From positions 1,984,001 through 2,048,000 of the forward strand of contig NZ_CP133720.1 of assembly GCF_031326225.1 (NCBI RefSeq): a DNA stretch of 64,000 nt, read 5' to 3'. A model generated the notes under the pieces. It made no database searches. It had not been told where the DNA came from and saw only the letters and a program-made list of their open reading frames with translations. Below, piece by piece: positions 35,203 to 43,365 of this stretch. Made by a program: the position numbers and the translations under genes. Every line of letters starts with the position of its first letter. Position 1 is the stretch's first letter. The DNA comes from Undibacterium cyanobacteriorum (GTDB taxonomy: Bacteria > Pseudomonadota > Gammaproteobacteria > Burkholderiales > Burkholderiaceae_D).

Positions 35203-36042
35203 TTAATGCGACATCAGAACTGGAATATTCATGTTTTCGAGTATAGAGCGGGTAACCCCACCCATGACCATTTCACGGAAACGAGAGTGCCCATAAGCGC
35301 CCATCACGAGTAAGCTGGCGCCGAGTTCCTGTGTATGCTGCAAAATGGCTTCACCAGTATTTTTCTTACTGAATCGTACACATACTTCAACCTTGATGCC
35401 ATGGCGAGCCAAGTAGAGCGCAATATCAGCACCGGGTTCCTCACCATGTGCTTCGATGTCTTCGCCGGGGTTGACGATGAGAATTTGTACGCAGCCACTT
35501 TGACGTAGTAAAGGCATAGCATCACTAATCGCTCGCGCAGCTTCACGGCTACCATCCCAAGCGACTACGACGTGTTTTCCAATATTACTGAAATCGCCGT
35601 CATACGGCACTAATAAGGTTGGACGACCTGCGTTGATCACCATGAATTCTGGAAAATCAGACATCACCGAAGGTGAAGGTTCATGTGGATTGGTCTGGCC
35701 GATGATGATGAGGTCACAATATCTTGCGCGTAATCCTAAGCCACCATTTGCTTCATCGTTGGCTATATTTGATTCGTAATTGGAGGTGCCGAGTCGATCG
35801 CAGTCATGCTGGAAGCGGTTGATAGCAGATTCGGCACGCTTGTGGAGATCATTGAGATGTAAGCCAATGTTTGGGTCGCTGATACTGAAATCACTGCCTT
35901 CAAAGACATATCGTGAAATACCTGTGACTGCAATCCCGATCAGATGGGCATTAAAAGTCATGGCGAGTTCATGTGCGATTTTTGTGCGCGCGCTTGCTCT
36001 TAATGAATCATCGACATGCACCAAGATATTCTTAAAGCTCAT
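35203..36042 (-). CDS. Tandem universal stress protein (UspA family)
   Basis: A 279-residue protein with two Usp domains, about 1-145 and 150-279. The second holds the ATP-binding signature GAYGHSRFREMVMGGVTRSI; the first lacks a clear GxxGxxG. Tandem Usp proteins bind nucleotides and aid survival during growth arrest, anoxia or stress. Location between the FNR-type regulator and the sensor kinase suggests oxygen or redox control (inference). Confidence 0.92.
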   Translation of the reverse strand: MSFKNILVHVDDSLRASARTKIAHELAMTFNAHLIGIAVTGISRYVFEGSDFSISDPNIGLHLNDLHKRAESAINRFQHDCDRLGTSNYESNIANDEANGGLGLRARYCDLIIIGQTNPHEPSPSVMSDFPEFMVINAGRPTLLVPYDGDFSNIGKHVVVAWDGSREAARAISDAMPLLRQSGCVQILIVNPGEDIEAHGEEPGADIALYLARHGIKVEVCVRFSKKNTGEAILQHTQELGASLLVMGAYGHSRFREMVMGGVTRSILENMNIPVLMSH

Positions 36043-36090
36043 GTTTCACTCCTAATCGAAAAATGCTCTTATCGAGAAGTTGAAATGCGT

Positions 36091-36957
36091 TTAGTTAATT
36101 GCAGTACTCAGCTCTGGATTCCACTGTGGTAGCAAATTTTTGTTGACTAGTGCTGTCACTTTTTCGGCGACTTTATTGCGAGCTTTTGCAGGAGGTAGAC
36201 GACGCAAAGATTTTAAAGCTGCAGTGTCGAGAAGATTGATTTCTCTCTGTTCCACAGAAATCATACCCAATTCATTCAATGCGGATAATGTGCGGCTGAC
36301 AGTTTCTAATGTGAGACCAAGATAGCTGCCAATTTCTTGGCGCGTCATGCGCAAATTGAAGCTGCGACCTGAATAACCCATTTGGCTAAAACGTTCGCCG
36401 AGATTGGTAAGGAAGCGTGCAACTTTTGCTTCGGCAGAGAGCGCGCTGAGCATGCTAATCATCATCTGTTCACGGACGATTTCGCGGCTCATGACGCTGA
36501 ACATGGCTTGTTCGAGTTCGCAGTGAATGCGACCAAGGGCGGCGAAAGTTTTGTAAGGCACTAGGATCATGTCGCAATCTGATAGAGCAACCGCCTCAGA
36601 TGCGTAATGTTGTTTATGAATCCCATCGATGCCTAAGATGTCCCCTTTCATTGGGAAACTCAAGACTTGTTCGTTGCCGAATTCATCAATGTGGAGTGTC
36701 TTTACGAAGCCAGAGTTGACGATATAAAGTGTGTCAAATGCTTGACCAATACGATGGATGCGTTGGCCTGCTTTGTAACGAACATGTTGAAACAAGGTAT
36801 CTTCATCATCTGCCGTGGCGGGAGCTGGGATCGCCAGTAACTCGCAGACTTGACGGAGGTTGGACCACAAGCTGCCTTGTTGACGCCATGCGGTCTCCTG
36901 CTGGGAGGCGATGTCTACATTACGTTTTGGCTGAGAGAGCGTAGATAAATTCGACAT
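36091..36957 (-). CDS. Crp/Fnr-family regulator, FNR-like without the N-terminal Cys cluster
   Basis: A 288-residue regulator with a cyclic-nucleotide-binding-like sensor domain (about 55-150) and a C-terminal winged helix. The recognition helix LTLETVSRTL has E218, S221 and R222, the E-xx-S-R pattern FNR uses to read TTGAT half sites. The Cx2Cx5C cluster of E. coli FNR is absent. Only C38, C128 and C146 exist, with C128 aligning by eye to FNR C122. It is therefore unlikely to sense oxygen through a standard [4Fe-4S] cluster. A tail of about 35 residues follows the helix-turn-helix. Confidence 0.87.
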   Translation of the reverse strand: MSNLSTLSQPKRNVDIASQQETAWRQQGSLWSNLRQVCELLAIPAPATADDEDTLFQHVRYKAGQRIHRIGQAFDTLYIVNSGFVKTLHIDEFGNEQVLSFPMKGDILGIDGIHKQHYASEAVALSDCDMILVPYKTFAALGRIHCELEQAMFSVMSREIVREQMMISMLSALSAEAKVARFLTNLGERFSQMGYSGRSFNLRMTRQEIGSYLGLTLETVSRTLSALNELGMISVEQREINLLDTAALKSLRRLPPAKARNKVAEKVTALVNKNLLPQWNPELSTAIN

Positions 36958-37010
36958 GATGGTTCCTCTTAAATGAAATTATGAATACTTAGAATTGGGG
37001 GTAAGCTTTT

Positions 37011-37385
37011 TCAATGTGCGGGGCCTTGCACTTGCCATCTCTGCAAAATGCTTGGGATCTGTTCAAAATCGGTTGATTTGTCGAGAAAGCTGTCTGCGCC
37101 AGCGCGCATCGCTTGCATGCGATTTGCTTCATTTGAATGATTCGTTAAGACAACTACGCGAACTTCTGGAATGGAAGTCTTGATCTTTTTTAGAAGCACT
37201 AAACCATTACCATCGCTGAGTTGAATATCGAGGATCATCGCGTCTGCATGGGCTTCAACAATCTTGTCATAGGCACCAGCGATCGCGGCTGAAATCCCAA
37301 CAATTGCCACGTCAGGCAATTCTTCAATGAAGCGCACTAAGCGGTTTTGGATCAGCAGTGAATCTTCGACAATAAACAGGTTCAT
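37011..37385 (-). CDS. Single-domain response regulator (REC only)
   Basis: A receiver domain with no output domain, about 124 residues from ATG 37385 (MNLFIVEDS); a GTG at 37409 would add eight residues. The phospho-acceptor Asp is in MILDIQLSDGNGL; FIVEDS supplies the acidic pocket, VLTNHS the Thr, and LDKS the Lys. Stand-alone receivers work by protein-protein contact, for instance in phosphorelays. A near-perfect FNR box lies about 70 bp upstream. Confidence 0.85.
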   Translation of the reverse strand: MNLFIVEDSLLIQNRLVRFIEELPDVAIVGISAAIAGAYDKIVEAHADAMILDIQLSDGNGLVLLKKIKTSIPEVRVVVLTNHSNEANRMQAMRAGADSFLDKSTDFEQIPSILQRWQVQGPAH

Positions 37386-37448
37386 GGCGTGGTTGATTTG
37401 AGTTGGCACACGTTTGCTCGCATGTGCACATTATGCTCAGACGCCGAG

Positions 37449-37462
37449 TTGATTTAAATCAG
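37449..37462 (-). promoter_or_regulatory. Near-perfect FNR box upstream of the REC-only gene
   Basis: CTGATTTAAATCAA on the minus strand matches TTGAT-N4-ATCAA at nine of the ten fixed positions. It is centred about 71 bp before ATG 37385, a plausible activator position. Confidence 0.65.
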
Positions 37463-37502
37463 TGTTCGCTGATTTGAGATGTGGGATTTTGCTGGTTTGG
37501 AT

Positions 37503-37516
37503 TAGGAATATTCCTA
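37503..37516. promoter_or_regulatory. Perfect 14-bp palindrome, candidate operator
   Basis: TAGGAATATTCCTA is a perfect dyad in the 192-bp gap between two response regulator genes, about 40 bp from the FNR box. It could bind a dimeric regulator such as the adjacent NarL-type protein; this is inference. Confidence 0.4.
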
Positions 37517-37577
37517 CAAGCATCAATCGGTTTGAAAATGTGACTCATGCCTGTATTGCGGAAAAGCTGAGGGGACA

Positions 37578-38210
37578 CTAGGACAGCAATTTGTGATTGA
37601 TAGCGTATTGGACTAGTTCAGAAATCGAATTTAAGCCCATCTTTTGCATGATGCGTGTCTTGTGGGTGCTAACAGTTTTCACTGAGAGGTGTAATAGCTC
37701 ACCAATTTCGGTGATGGATTTACCCTTTGCGAGAAGCTGAAACACTTCAAATTCGCGGTCTGACAGTGCGGTGTGAGGTACTTCGGTGCTTCCTGCCATT
37801 GCTGACATTGCTAGTTGCTCCGCGACTTCAATGCTGATGTAAGGGCGTCCTGAGGCTACTTTACGTAAAGCGGTCACAAGCTGAGTTCCTGCACTTTCCT
37901 TGGTCAAATAGCCGTTGGCGCCGGCTCGAATCGCGCGAACCGCATACTGCTCCTCTTCATGCATCGTTAAAATGAGGATAGGTAATTTGGGGAACTCATT
38001 GCGAACTTGATGAATCAAGTCAACGCCGCTGCGTCCTGGCATGGAAAGGTCTAGTAACAAAACGTCAAGAGTCAAGCTGCGTAACTTGGTGATGGTGTCA
38101 TGTCCGTCAATGGCCTCGCCAATGACTTGAATGTCTTCGATGCCGTCGAGGATGCGTTTCAATCCTTCGCGCATGATGGTGTGGTCGTCTGCGATGAGTA
38201 GTCGAATCAT
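37578..38210 (-). CDS. NarL/FixJ-family response regulator
   Basis: A 210-residue two-domain regulator from ATG 38210 (MIRLLIADDH). The longer frame from 38300 has no family support. The receiver has DD in IADDHTIMREGL, the phospho-acceptor in LLLDLSMPGRSGVDL, and K in YLTKESAG. The LuxR-type helix-turn-helix reads LSDREFEVFQLLAKGKSITEIGELLHLSVKTVSTHKTRIMQKM. It is the likely partner of the NarX-like kinase at 33018-34979, since this pairing is the rule for HisKA_3 kinases. Confidence 0.92.
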   Translation of the reverse strand: MIRLLIADDHTIMREGLKRILDGIEDIQVIGEAIDGHDTITKLRSLTLDVLLLDLSMPGRSGVDLIHQVRNEFPKLPILILTMHEEEQYAVRAIRAGANGYLTKESAGTQLVTALRKVASGRPYISIEVAEQLAMSAMAGSTEVPHTALSDREFEVFQLLAKGKSITEIGELLHLSVKTVSTHKTRIMQKMGLNSISELVQYAINHKLLS

Positions 38211-38586
38211 GGGGTTTCTTTGCTCGCTGATCTGATCATGGTTAATTCGAACCAGCTTGAGGGGTGATTGATTCTGGGAAATTCGAATTGCCAGCCGCAT
38301 TCTACTGGAACTTTTCGAATTGTAGTTTGTGAATGTTGCTTTCGATCGAACTTATGGAAATAGGGCTGTGCAGTCATTTGTTTGAAACTCTAGCCTGATT
38401 TGCGTGTTATTTAGGCAATGCTTTTGGAGTTTTCATGTCGTTGTAATGAGAAATAATTAAGATTTCAAGATCAATAATTATGAGAATTGACATGTTTCCT
38501 AGAGTTAGCGGTTTCATGGTAAAATCTAAGGTTAGTTGAATTATTGACTTATTGTTTTAACCCTTTCTTTTTATTGGAGTTTTTAG
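38211..38586. other. Intergenic region between response regulator and ndk
   Basis: About 375 bp with no gene. It is AT-rich, with a 10-bp palindrome TTCGATCGAA near 38341 and a -10-like TAAAAT at 38520-38525 before ndk. I saw no clear -35 box, RNA gene or repeat. Confidence 0.5.
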
Positions 38587-39012
38587 ATGGCTATCGAACG
38601 CACATTGTCTATTATTAAGCCTGATGCAGTTGCAAAAAATGTTATCGGTCAAATCGTCAGTCGCTTTGAAGGCGCAGGTTTGAAAGTTGTTGCAGCACGT
38701 TTGACACAATTGTCCCGCGCTGAAGCAGAAGGTTTTTACGCTGTTCACGCAGCACGCCCATTCTTCAAAGATTTGGTTGATTTCATGATCTCCGGTCCAG
38801 TATTTGTGCAAGTGTTGGAAGGCGAAGGCGCGATTTTGAAAAACCGTGATTTGATGGGTGCAACAGATCCGAAGAAAGCAGAAAAAGGCACAATCCGCGC
38901 TGATTTCGCTGAATCTATCGATGCTAACGCTGTGCACGGTTCTGATGCTCCTGAAACAGCCGCAGTTGAAATCGCTTACTTCTTCCCAGCTTTGAACATC
39001 TATTCCCGTTAA
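38587..39012 (+). CDS. ndk: Nucleoside diphosphate kinase
   Basis: A 141-residue enzyme that transfers phosphate between nucleoside triphosphates and diphosphates. ERTLSIIKPDAV at the N-terminus and the active-site HGSDAPETA (phospho-His at HGSD) are diagnostic. It begins a long conserved housekeeping run (ndk to purA). Confidence 0.97.
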   Translation: MAIERTLSIIKPDAVAKNVIGQIVSRFEGAGLKVVAARLTQLSRAEAEGFYAVHAARPFFKDLVDFMISGPVFVQVLEGEGAILKNRDLMGATDPKKAEKGTIRADFAESIDANAVHGSDAPETAAVEIAYFFPALNIYSR

Positions 39013-39087
39013 TTCTTTGGGTTTATTTGGTTAATTTTGATTGCCCTACTTGCGTAACTGGCGGTGGGGTCTGAAAGAAAAATGCAC

Positions 39088-40245
39088 ATGACGGCTCTCA
39101 CTAATTTATTGGATTTTGATCCTGCACAGTTGGTCACGTATTGTGGCGAGCTAGGTGAGAAGCCGTTTCGTGCGAAACAATTGCAGCGCTGGATACACCA
39201 ATTCGGCGCGCAAGATTTTAGTGAAATGACCGATCTCGCCAAGTCTTTGCGCGAGAAGCTCTCGGGTCGTGCCACCATTACCGCGCCAGCAGTGATCAGT
39301 GATCATACTTCAGCGGACGGTACACGCAAGTGGTTGGTTGATGTTGGAAATGGAAATGCGGTTGAGACCGTCTTTATTCCAGAAGAAAATCGTGGAACTT
39401 TATGTGTGTCCACGCAAGCTGGTTGTGCGGTAAATTGCCGTTTTTGCTCGACTGGCAAACAAGGTTTTAATCGAAATCTCAGTGTGTCTGAGATTATCGG
39501 ACAATTGTGGATGGCGGAGTTTGAACTACGTCGCACAAAAGGCATCGAGCCTGGTCCCAAAGGTGAACGTCAAATCACCAATGTCGTGATGATGGGGATG
39601 GGTGAGCCACTGTTGAATTTTGAGCCGACAGTAACTGCTTTGAAGTTGATGTTGGATGATAATGCGTATGGGCTCTCTCGCCGTCGCGTAACGGTCTCGA
39701 CTAGCGGTGTGGTGCCAATGATTGATAAGTTGGCGAAAGAGTGCCCAGTGGCTTTGGCAGTTTCGCTCCATGCTTCGAATGATGCTCTGCGCGATGGCTT
39801 GGTGCCACTCAATAAAAAATATCCTTTGCACGAATTGATGGATGCTTGTCGACGTTATCTTGACTATGCGCCACGTGATTTCATTACCTTTGAGTATTGC
39901 ATGTTGGACGGTGTGAATGATACTGATCAGCATGCTCGTGAGTTGGTGCAGTTGGTCAAAACGGTTCCATGTAAATTTAATTTAATCCCTTTTAATCCTT
40001 TTCCTGAGTCTGGCTTGAAGCGTTCGCCGAATGCGCGTATCAAGGTTTTTGCGCAGATTTTGATGGACGCAGGTATTGTTACGACGGTGCGTAAAACGCG
40101 CGGTGATGATATTGATGCAGCGTGTGGCCAGTTGGCAGGTGAGGTGCAGGATAGAACGCGTGTGCAAGAGCGCATGCAGCAAATGGCGGAATATCAGAAG
40201 AAGTTTGGTCCCAATTTCGGAAAAATTGTGGAGATTAAAAAATGA
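39088..40245 (+). CDS. rlmN: 23S rRNA (adenine2503-C2)/tRNA methyltransferase RlmN
   Basis: A radical SAM enzyme that methylates A2503 of 23S rRNA and A37 of some tRNAs. The cluster motif is CAVNCRFCSTG (Cx3Cx2C). MMGMGEPLLNF and the C-terminal TVRKTRGDDIDAACGQL, holding the methyl-carrying cysteine, are present. The start is uncertain: ATG 39088 (MTALTNLLDFDP) fits the family best, and ATG 39082 is two codons earlier. Its last 4 bases overlap the pilF start (ATGA). Confidence 0.95.
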   Translation: MTALTNLLDFDPAQLVTYCGELGEKPFRAKQLQRWIHQFGAQDFSEMTDLAKSLREKLSGRATITAPAVISDHTSADGTRKWLVDVGNGNAVETVFIPEENRGTLCVSTQAGCAVNCRFCSTGKQGFNRNLSVSEIIGQLWMAEFELRRTKGIEPGPKGERQITNVVMMGMGEPLLNFEPTVTALKLMLDDNAYGLSRRRVTVSTSGVVPMIDKLAKECPVALAVSLHASNDALRDGLVPLNKKYPLHELMDACRRYLDYAPRDFITFEYCMLDGVNDTDQHARELVQLVKTVPCKFNLIPFNPFPESGLKRSPNARIKVFAQILMDAGIVTTVRKTRGDDIDAACGQLAGEVQDRTRVQERMQQMAEYQKKFGPNFGKIVEIKK

Positions 40246-41036
40246 AAGTTCGTGCATGCTTCTTTTCATTTGTGATCGCATTTTCTGTATCGATGTTGAC
40301 AGCTTGTTCGAGTCAAAAATTCGTGAGCGCCAGTGATGCGCGAGCTGCGGCGGATAGTCCGGATTTGCGACGTCGTGTCAGCCTTCGATTGCAATTGGCA
40401 GTTGAATACTACCAAGCAGGTCAGTTGAAGTCTGCCTTGGAGGAAGTGAGGCAGGTGCTGTTGATCGCGCCAGATACTGCGAGCGCTTACAATTTGCGTG
40501 GTCTGATTCAAATGGATATGGCCGATAATGAGCATGCGGAGCAGAACTTTCAGCAAGCTTTGAAGTTGGAGCCGAAGAACTCGGATATCCTTAATAATTA
40601 TGCGTGGTTCTTGTGTCAAACCAACCGTGAAAAAGAGTCGGTGGGCTTGTTTGAGCGAGTTTACAACGACAAAATGTATGCAACGCCAGAAAAGGCGATG
40701 ATTAACGCTGGTGTTTGCAGTTTGCGTTTGAAAGATATACGCAATGCTGAGCGATATTTCCAGCTTGCTGTTCAAGAGCAGCCGAATAATCCGTCGGCGA
40801 ACGCGAACCTCGCTAAAGTGTATTACGACAAAGCGCAATACGATAAGGCTCGGGTGTATATTCAGCGAGTTTTAAAGGAAGAAATTTTTGCTGCCGATGT
40901 ACTTTGGCTGGCGATCAAGATTGATACGAAGTTAGGTGATCAAAATTCGGTTGCAGGACTTGGTACGCAATTGCGTCGCCGTCATCCGAATTCGAAAGAA
41001 TACGCAATGTTCCAGAAGGGCGCCTTTAATGAGTGA
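40242..41036 (+). CDS. pilF: Type IV pilus biogenesis lipoprotein PilF/PilW
   Basis: A 264-residue TPR lipoprotein. The signal peptide ends in lipobox LTAC (cysteine at about 22). At least four tetratricopeptide repeats follow, for instance AYNLRGLIQMDMADNEHAEQNFQQAL. PilF/PilW helps the PilQ secretin assemble in the outer membrane. Its start overlaps rlmN by 4 bp and its end overlaps rodZ by 8 bp, so the three are translationally coupled. The same order is found across proteobacteria. Confidence 0.92.
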   Translation: MKVRACFFSFVIAFSVSMLTACSSQKFVSASDARAAADSPDLRRRVSLRLQLAVEYYQAGQLKSALEEVRQVLLIAPDTASAYNLRGLIQMDMADNEHAEQNFQQALKLEPKNSDILNNYAWFLCQTNREKESVGLFERVYNDKMYATPEKAMINAGVCSLRLKDIRNAERYFQLAVQEQPNNPSANANLAKVYYDKAQYDKARVYIQRVLKEEIFAADVLWLAIKIDTKLGDQNSVAGLGTQLRRRHPNSKEYAMFQKGAFNE

Positions 41037-42042
41037 TAATTCACAAGAGCAGATGGGCCAAGAGTTTGAGCCTTCAAGTTTGCCAAAATTTGACTCAATG
41101 TCTGTAGGTAAGCGACTTGCTTATTTCCGTGAACAGCGTGGATGGACCGTGCAATATGTGGCGGAACAGTTAAAGCTCTCGCAATCGCAAATTGTGTCTT
41201 TAGAGTCGGATCAGTTTGATAAGTTACCGAAGCTGGTGATTGTGCGTGGATTTGTTCGTGCCTACTCGAAGCTGCTGAGAATTGATGCAGCGGAGTTAAT
41301 GAGTTTGATGCCGCAAGATGCTGATGCGGTCGCCTTGGAGACCTCATTGCGACCAGCGCTTGCGACGCCATTTATTGAACCGCGCATGAGTTTGACTGGG
41401 TCTCAGGAAAATAATAAGCGTTACGTGGTCGGGATTTTGGTTTTGCTTATTCTCGCTCTCCTGACTTTGGTAATCCAACGCACTGATTTCGGGCAACAGT
41501 TGGTGGCGAAGCTCATTGGCTCTGAATCGAAAGGTGTGTCGACCGTGTCAGTTCCTGTCTCGCCAGACCTGACTCAAGCCGCCGCGGGAAGTGCCCCGCT
41601 GGCAGTCCAAAGTGCGAGTATGGTTCAAGTGAATTCTGTTGCAAGCGCAACTCAAGACGCGACAGCATCAACAGCATCGTTGCCAGTCGTTTCTAGCGGT
41701 ACAAGCGCTGCCATTGAAAATGTGGCGAGCAAGGTCGTCGATGAGGCTCCGAAGACAAGCTCCGTAGTGCCTGAACAAACAAGTGCAGCCCAAACCAACT
41801 CGACGAATGATAAGCTCGTTTTGCGTTTTAAGCATGACTCTTGGCTTTTCGTAAAAGCGAACGGTGGAGCGGTTCTTACTTCCCGCATGGTACGTGCTGG
41901 CGCGGAAGAGAGCTTCGATGTGAAGCAAGGCTTATTCGTAAAAATCGGCAACGCTGCGGATGTCGAAGCGATATTGCGCGGGAATCCTTTGCCAGTTGTC
42001 ACTGAGCGTGACAGTAAAGTCGCAAACCTCAATGTGAAATAA
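41029..42042 (+). CDS. rodZ: Cytoskeletal/cell-shape protein RodZ
   Basis: A 337-residue protein from ATG 41029; an upstream frame from 40936 is only a run-through of pilF. A cytoplasmic helix-turn-helix domain (about 22-85, GKRLAYFREQRGWTVQYVAEQL) that binds MreB in E. coli comes first. One membrane helix follows at about 127-147. A long Ala/Ser/Thr/Val-rich periplasmic linker leads to a C-terminal DUF4115 domain with WLFVKANGGAVLTSRMVRAG. Confidence 0.92.
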   Translation: MSDNSQEQMGQEFEPSSLPKFDSMSVGKRLAYFREQRGWTVQYVAEQLKLSQSQIVSLESDQFDKLPKLVIVRGFVRAYSKLLRIDAAELMSLMPQDADAVALETSLRPALATPFIEPRMSLTGSQENNKRYVVGILVLLILALLTLVIQRTDFGQQLVAKLIGSESKGVSTVSVPVSPDLTQAAAGSAPLAVQSASMVQVNSVASATQDATASTASLPVVSSGTSAAIENVASKVVDEAPKTSSVVPEQTSAAQTNSTNDKLVLRFKHDSWLFVKANGGAVLTSRMVRAGAEESFDVKQGLFVKIGNAADVEAILRGNPLPVVTERDSKVANLNVK

Positions 42043-42046
42043 GACG

Positions 42047-43312
42047 ATGTTTGATGATGCAGATATAGAGTCAGGGCCTATGCCTAAGCGTGCAACTCGC
42101 ACGGTGAGCATTACAAATGGCTCAAAAATTGTACGCGTTGGTGGTAGCTCCCCAGTGGTTGTTCAATCGATGACGAACACGGACACTGCGGATGTGATTG
42201 CAACTGCGATTCAAGTTAAAGAATTGGCTCGAGCAGGTTCAGAGATTGTCCGAATAACTGTGAATACGCCTGAGGCAGCAAAGGCTGTTCCTGATATTCG
42301 CGAACAATTAGAGAAAATGGGAGTTGATGTGCCGCTGGTTGGTGATTTTCACTATAACGGGCATACTCTGTTGAGTGAATATCCCGAGTGTGCGCAGGTA
42401 TTATCAAAGTACCGCATCAATCCAGGAAATGTTGGGCAAGGTGCAAAACGAGATACGCAGTTCGCCCAAATGATAGAGATCGCCTGTCGCTTTGATAAGC
42501 CTGTGCGGATCGGCGTAAATTGGGGGAGTCTGGACCAGAACTTGTTGGCGCGCATCATGGACGAAAATGCTCGCCGCGCGCAGCCTTTGAATGCTCAAAC
42601 TGTGATGTATCAGGCATTGATTTCATCAGCAATTGAGAGTGCGCAACGCGCAGAAGAGCTGGGGCTAGCAGGCGATAAGATTGTCCTGTCATGCAAAGTA
42701 TCAGGTGTTCAAGATTTGATTGCAGTCTATCGTGAGCTGTCAAAACGTTGCGATTATCCCTTGCACCTTGGTCTGACCGAGGCAGGGATGGGAAGTAAAG
42801 GAATTGTTGCCTCGACAGCGGCATTATCGGTTTTGATGCAAGAGGGCATTGGTGATACGATTCGCATCTCCTTAACACCAGAGCCGGGTGGTGATCGTTG
42901 CAAAGAAGTTTTTGTTGCACAAGAAATTTTGCAAACGATGGGCTTAAGAAAGTTTATGCCTATGGTGATCGCATGCCCGGGATGCGGACGAACTACATCA
43001 ACGGTGTTTCAAGAGCTCGCTGATCAAATACAGTCCTTCCTGCGAGAGCAGATGCCGACTTGGAAGACACAATACCCAGGTGTTGAGAATATGAATGTGG
43101 CGGTCATGGGGTGTATCGTGAATGGCCCCGGTGAATCTAAGCACGCCAATATTGGAATTAGTTTGCCCGGAACAGGCGAGTCTCCAGCAGCGCCAGTATT
43201 CATTGATGGTGCCAAAGCGATGACTTTGCGTGGCGTGAGTATCGCGCAGGAGTTCCAAAAGATCGTGCTTGATTACGTGAAAACAAACTACGGTACTGCG
43301 GCTTCTAAATAA
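42047..43312 (+). CDS. ispG: 4-hydroxy-3-methylbut-2-en-1-yl diphosphate synthase
   Basis: A 421-residue [4Fe-4S] enzyme of the MEP isoprenoid pathway that converts MEcPP to HMBPP. VVQSMTNTDTAD at the N-terminus and the C-terminal cluster ligands CPGCGRTTSTVFQ and CIVNGPGE are intact. It starts 4 bp after the rodZ stop codon. The rodZ-ispG-hisS order is typical of proteobacteria. Confidence 0.96.
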   Translation: MFDDADIESGPMPKRATRTVSITNGSKIVRVGGSSPVVVQSMTNTDTADVIATAIQVKELARAGSEIVRITVNTPEAAKAVPDIREQLEKMGVDVPLVGDFHYNGHTLLSEYPECAQVLSKYRINPGNVGQGAKRDTQFAQMIEIACRFDKPVRIGVNWGSLDQNLLARIMDENARRAQPLNAQTVMYQALISSAIESAQRAEELGLAGDKIVLSCKVSGVQDLIAVYRELSKRCDYPLHLGLTEAGMGSKGIVASTAALSVLMQEGIGDTIRISLTPEPGGDRCKEVFVAQEILQTMGLRKFMPMVIACPGCGRTTSTVFQELADQIQSFLREQMPTWKTQYPGVENMNVAVMGCIVNGPGESKHANIGISLPGTGESPAAPVFIDGAKAMTLRGVSIAQEFQKIVLDYVKTNYGTAASK

Positions 43313-43365
43313 TCGTAAGTCGAAATCAATGTCGCGATGAAAAAATGAGGAATGGATAGGCACAC

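Noticed and set aside
34995..35246. 83-residue frame between the sensor kinase and the Usp gene
   Set aside because: It overlaps the Usp terminator and the end of the Usp gene and looks random.
40936..41028. Extended rodZ frame starting inside pilF
   Set aside because: The extension is only an alternative reading of pilF; ATG 41029 begins the recognised RodZ sequence.
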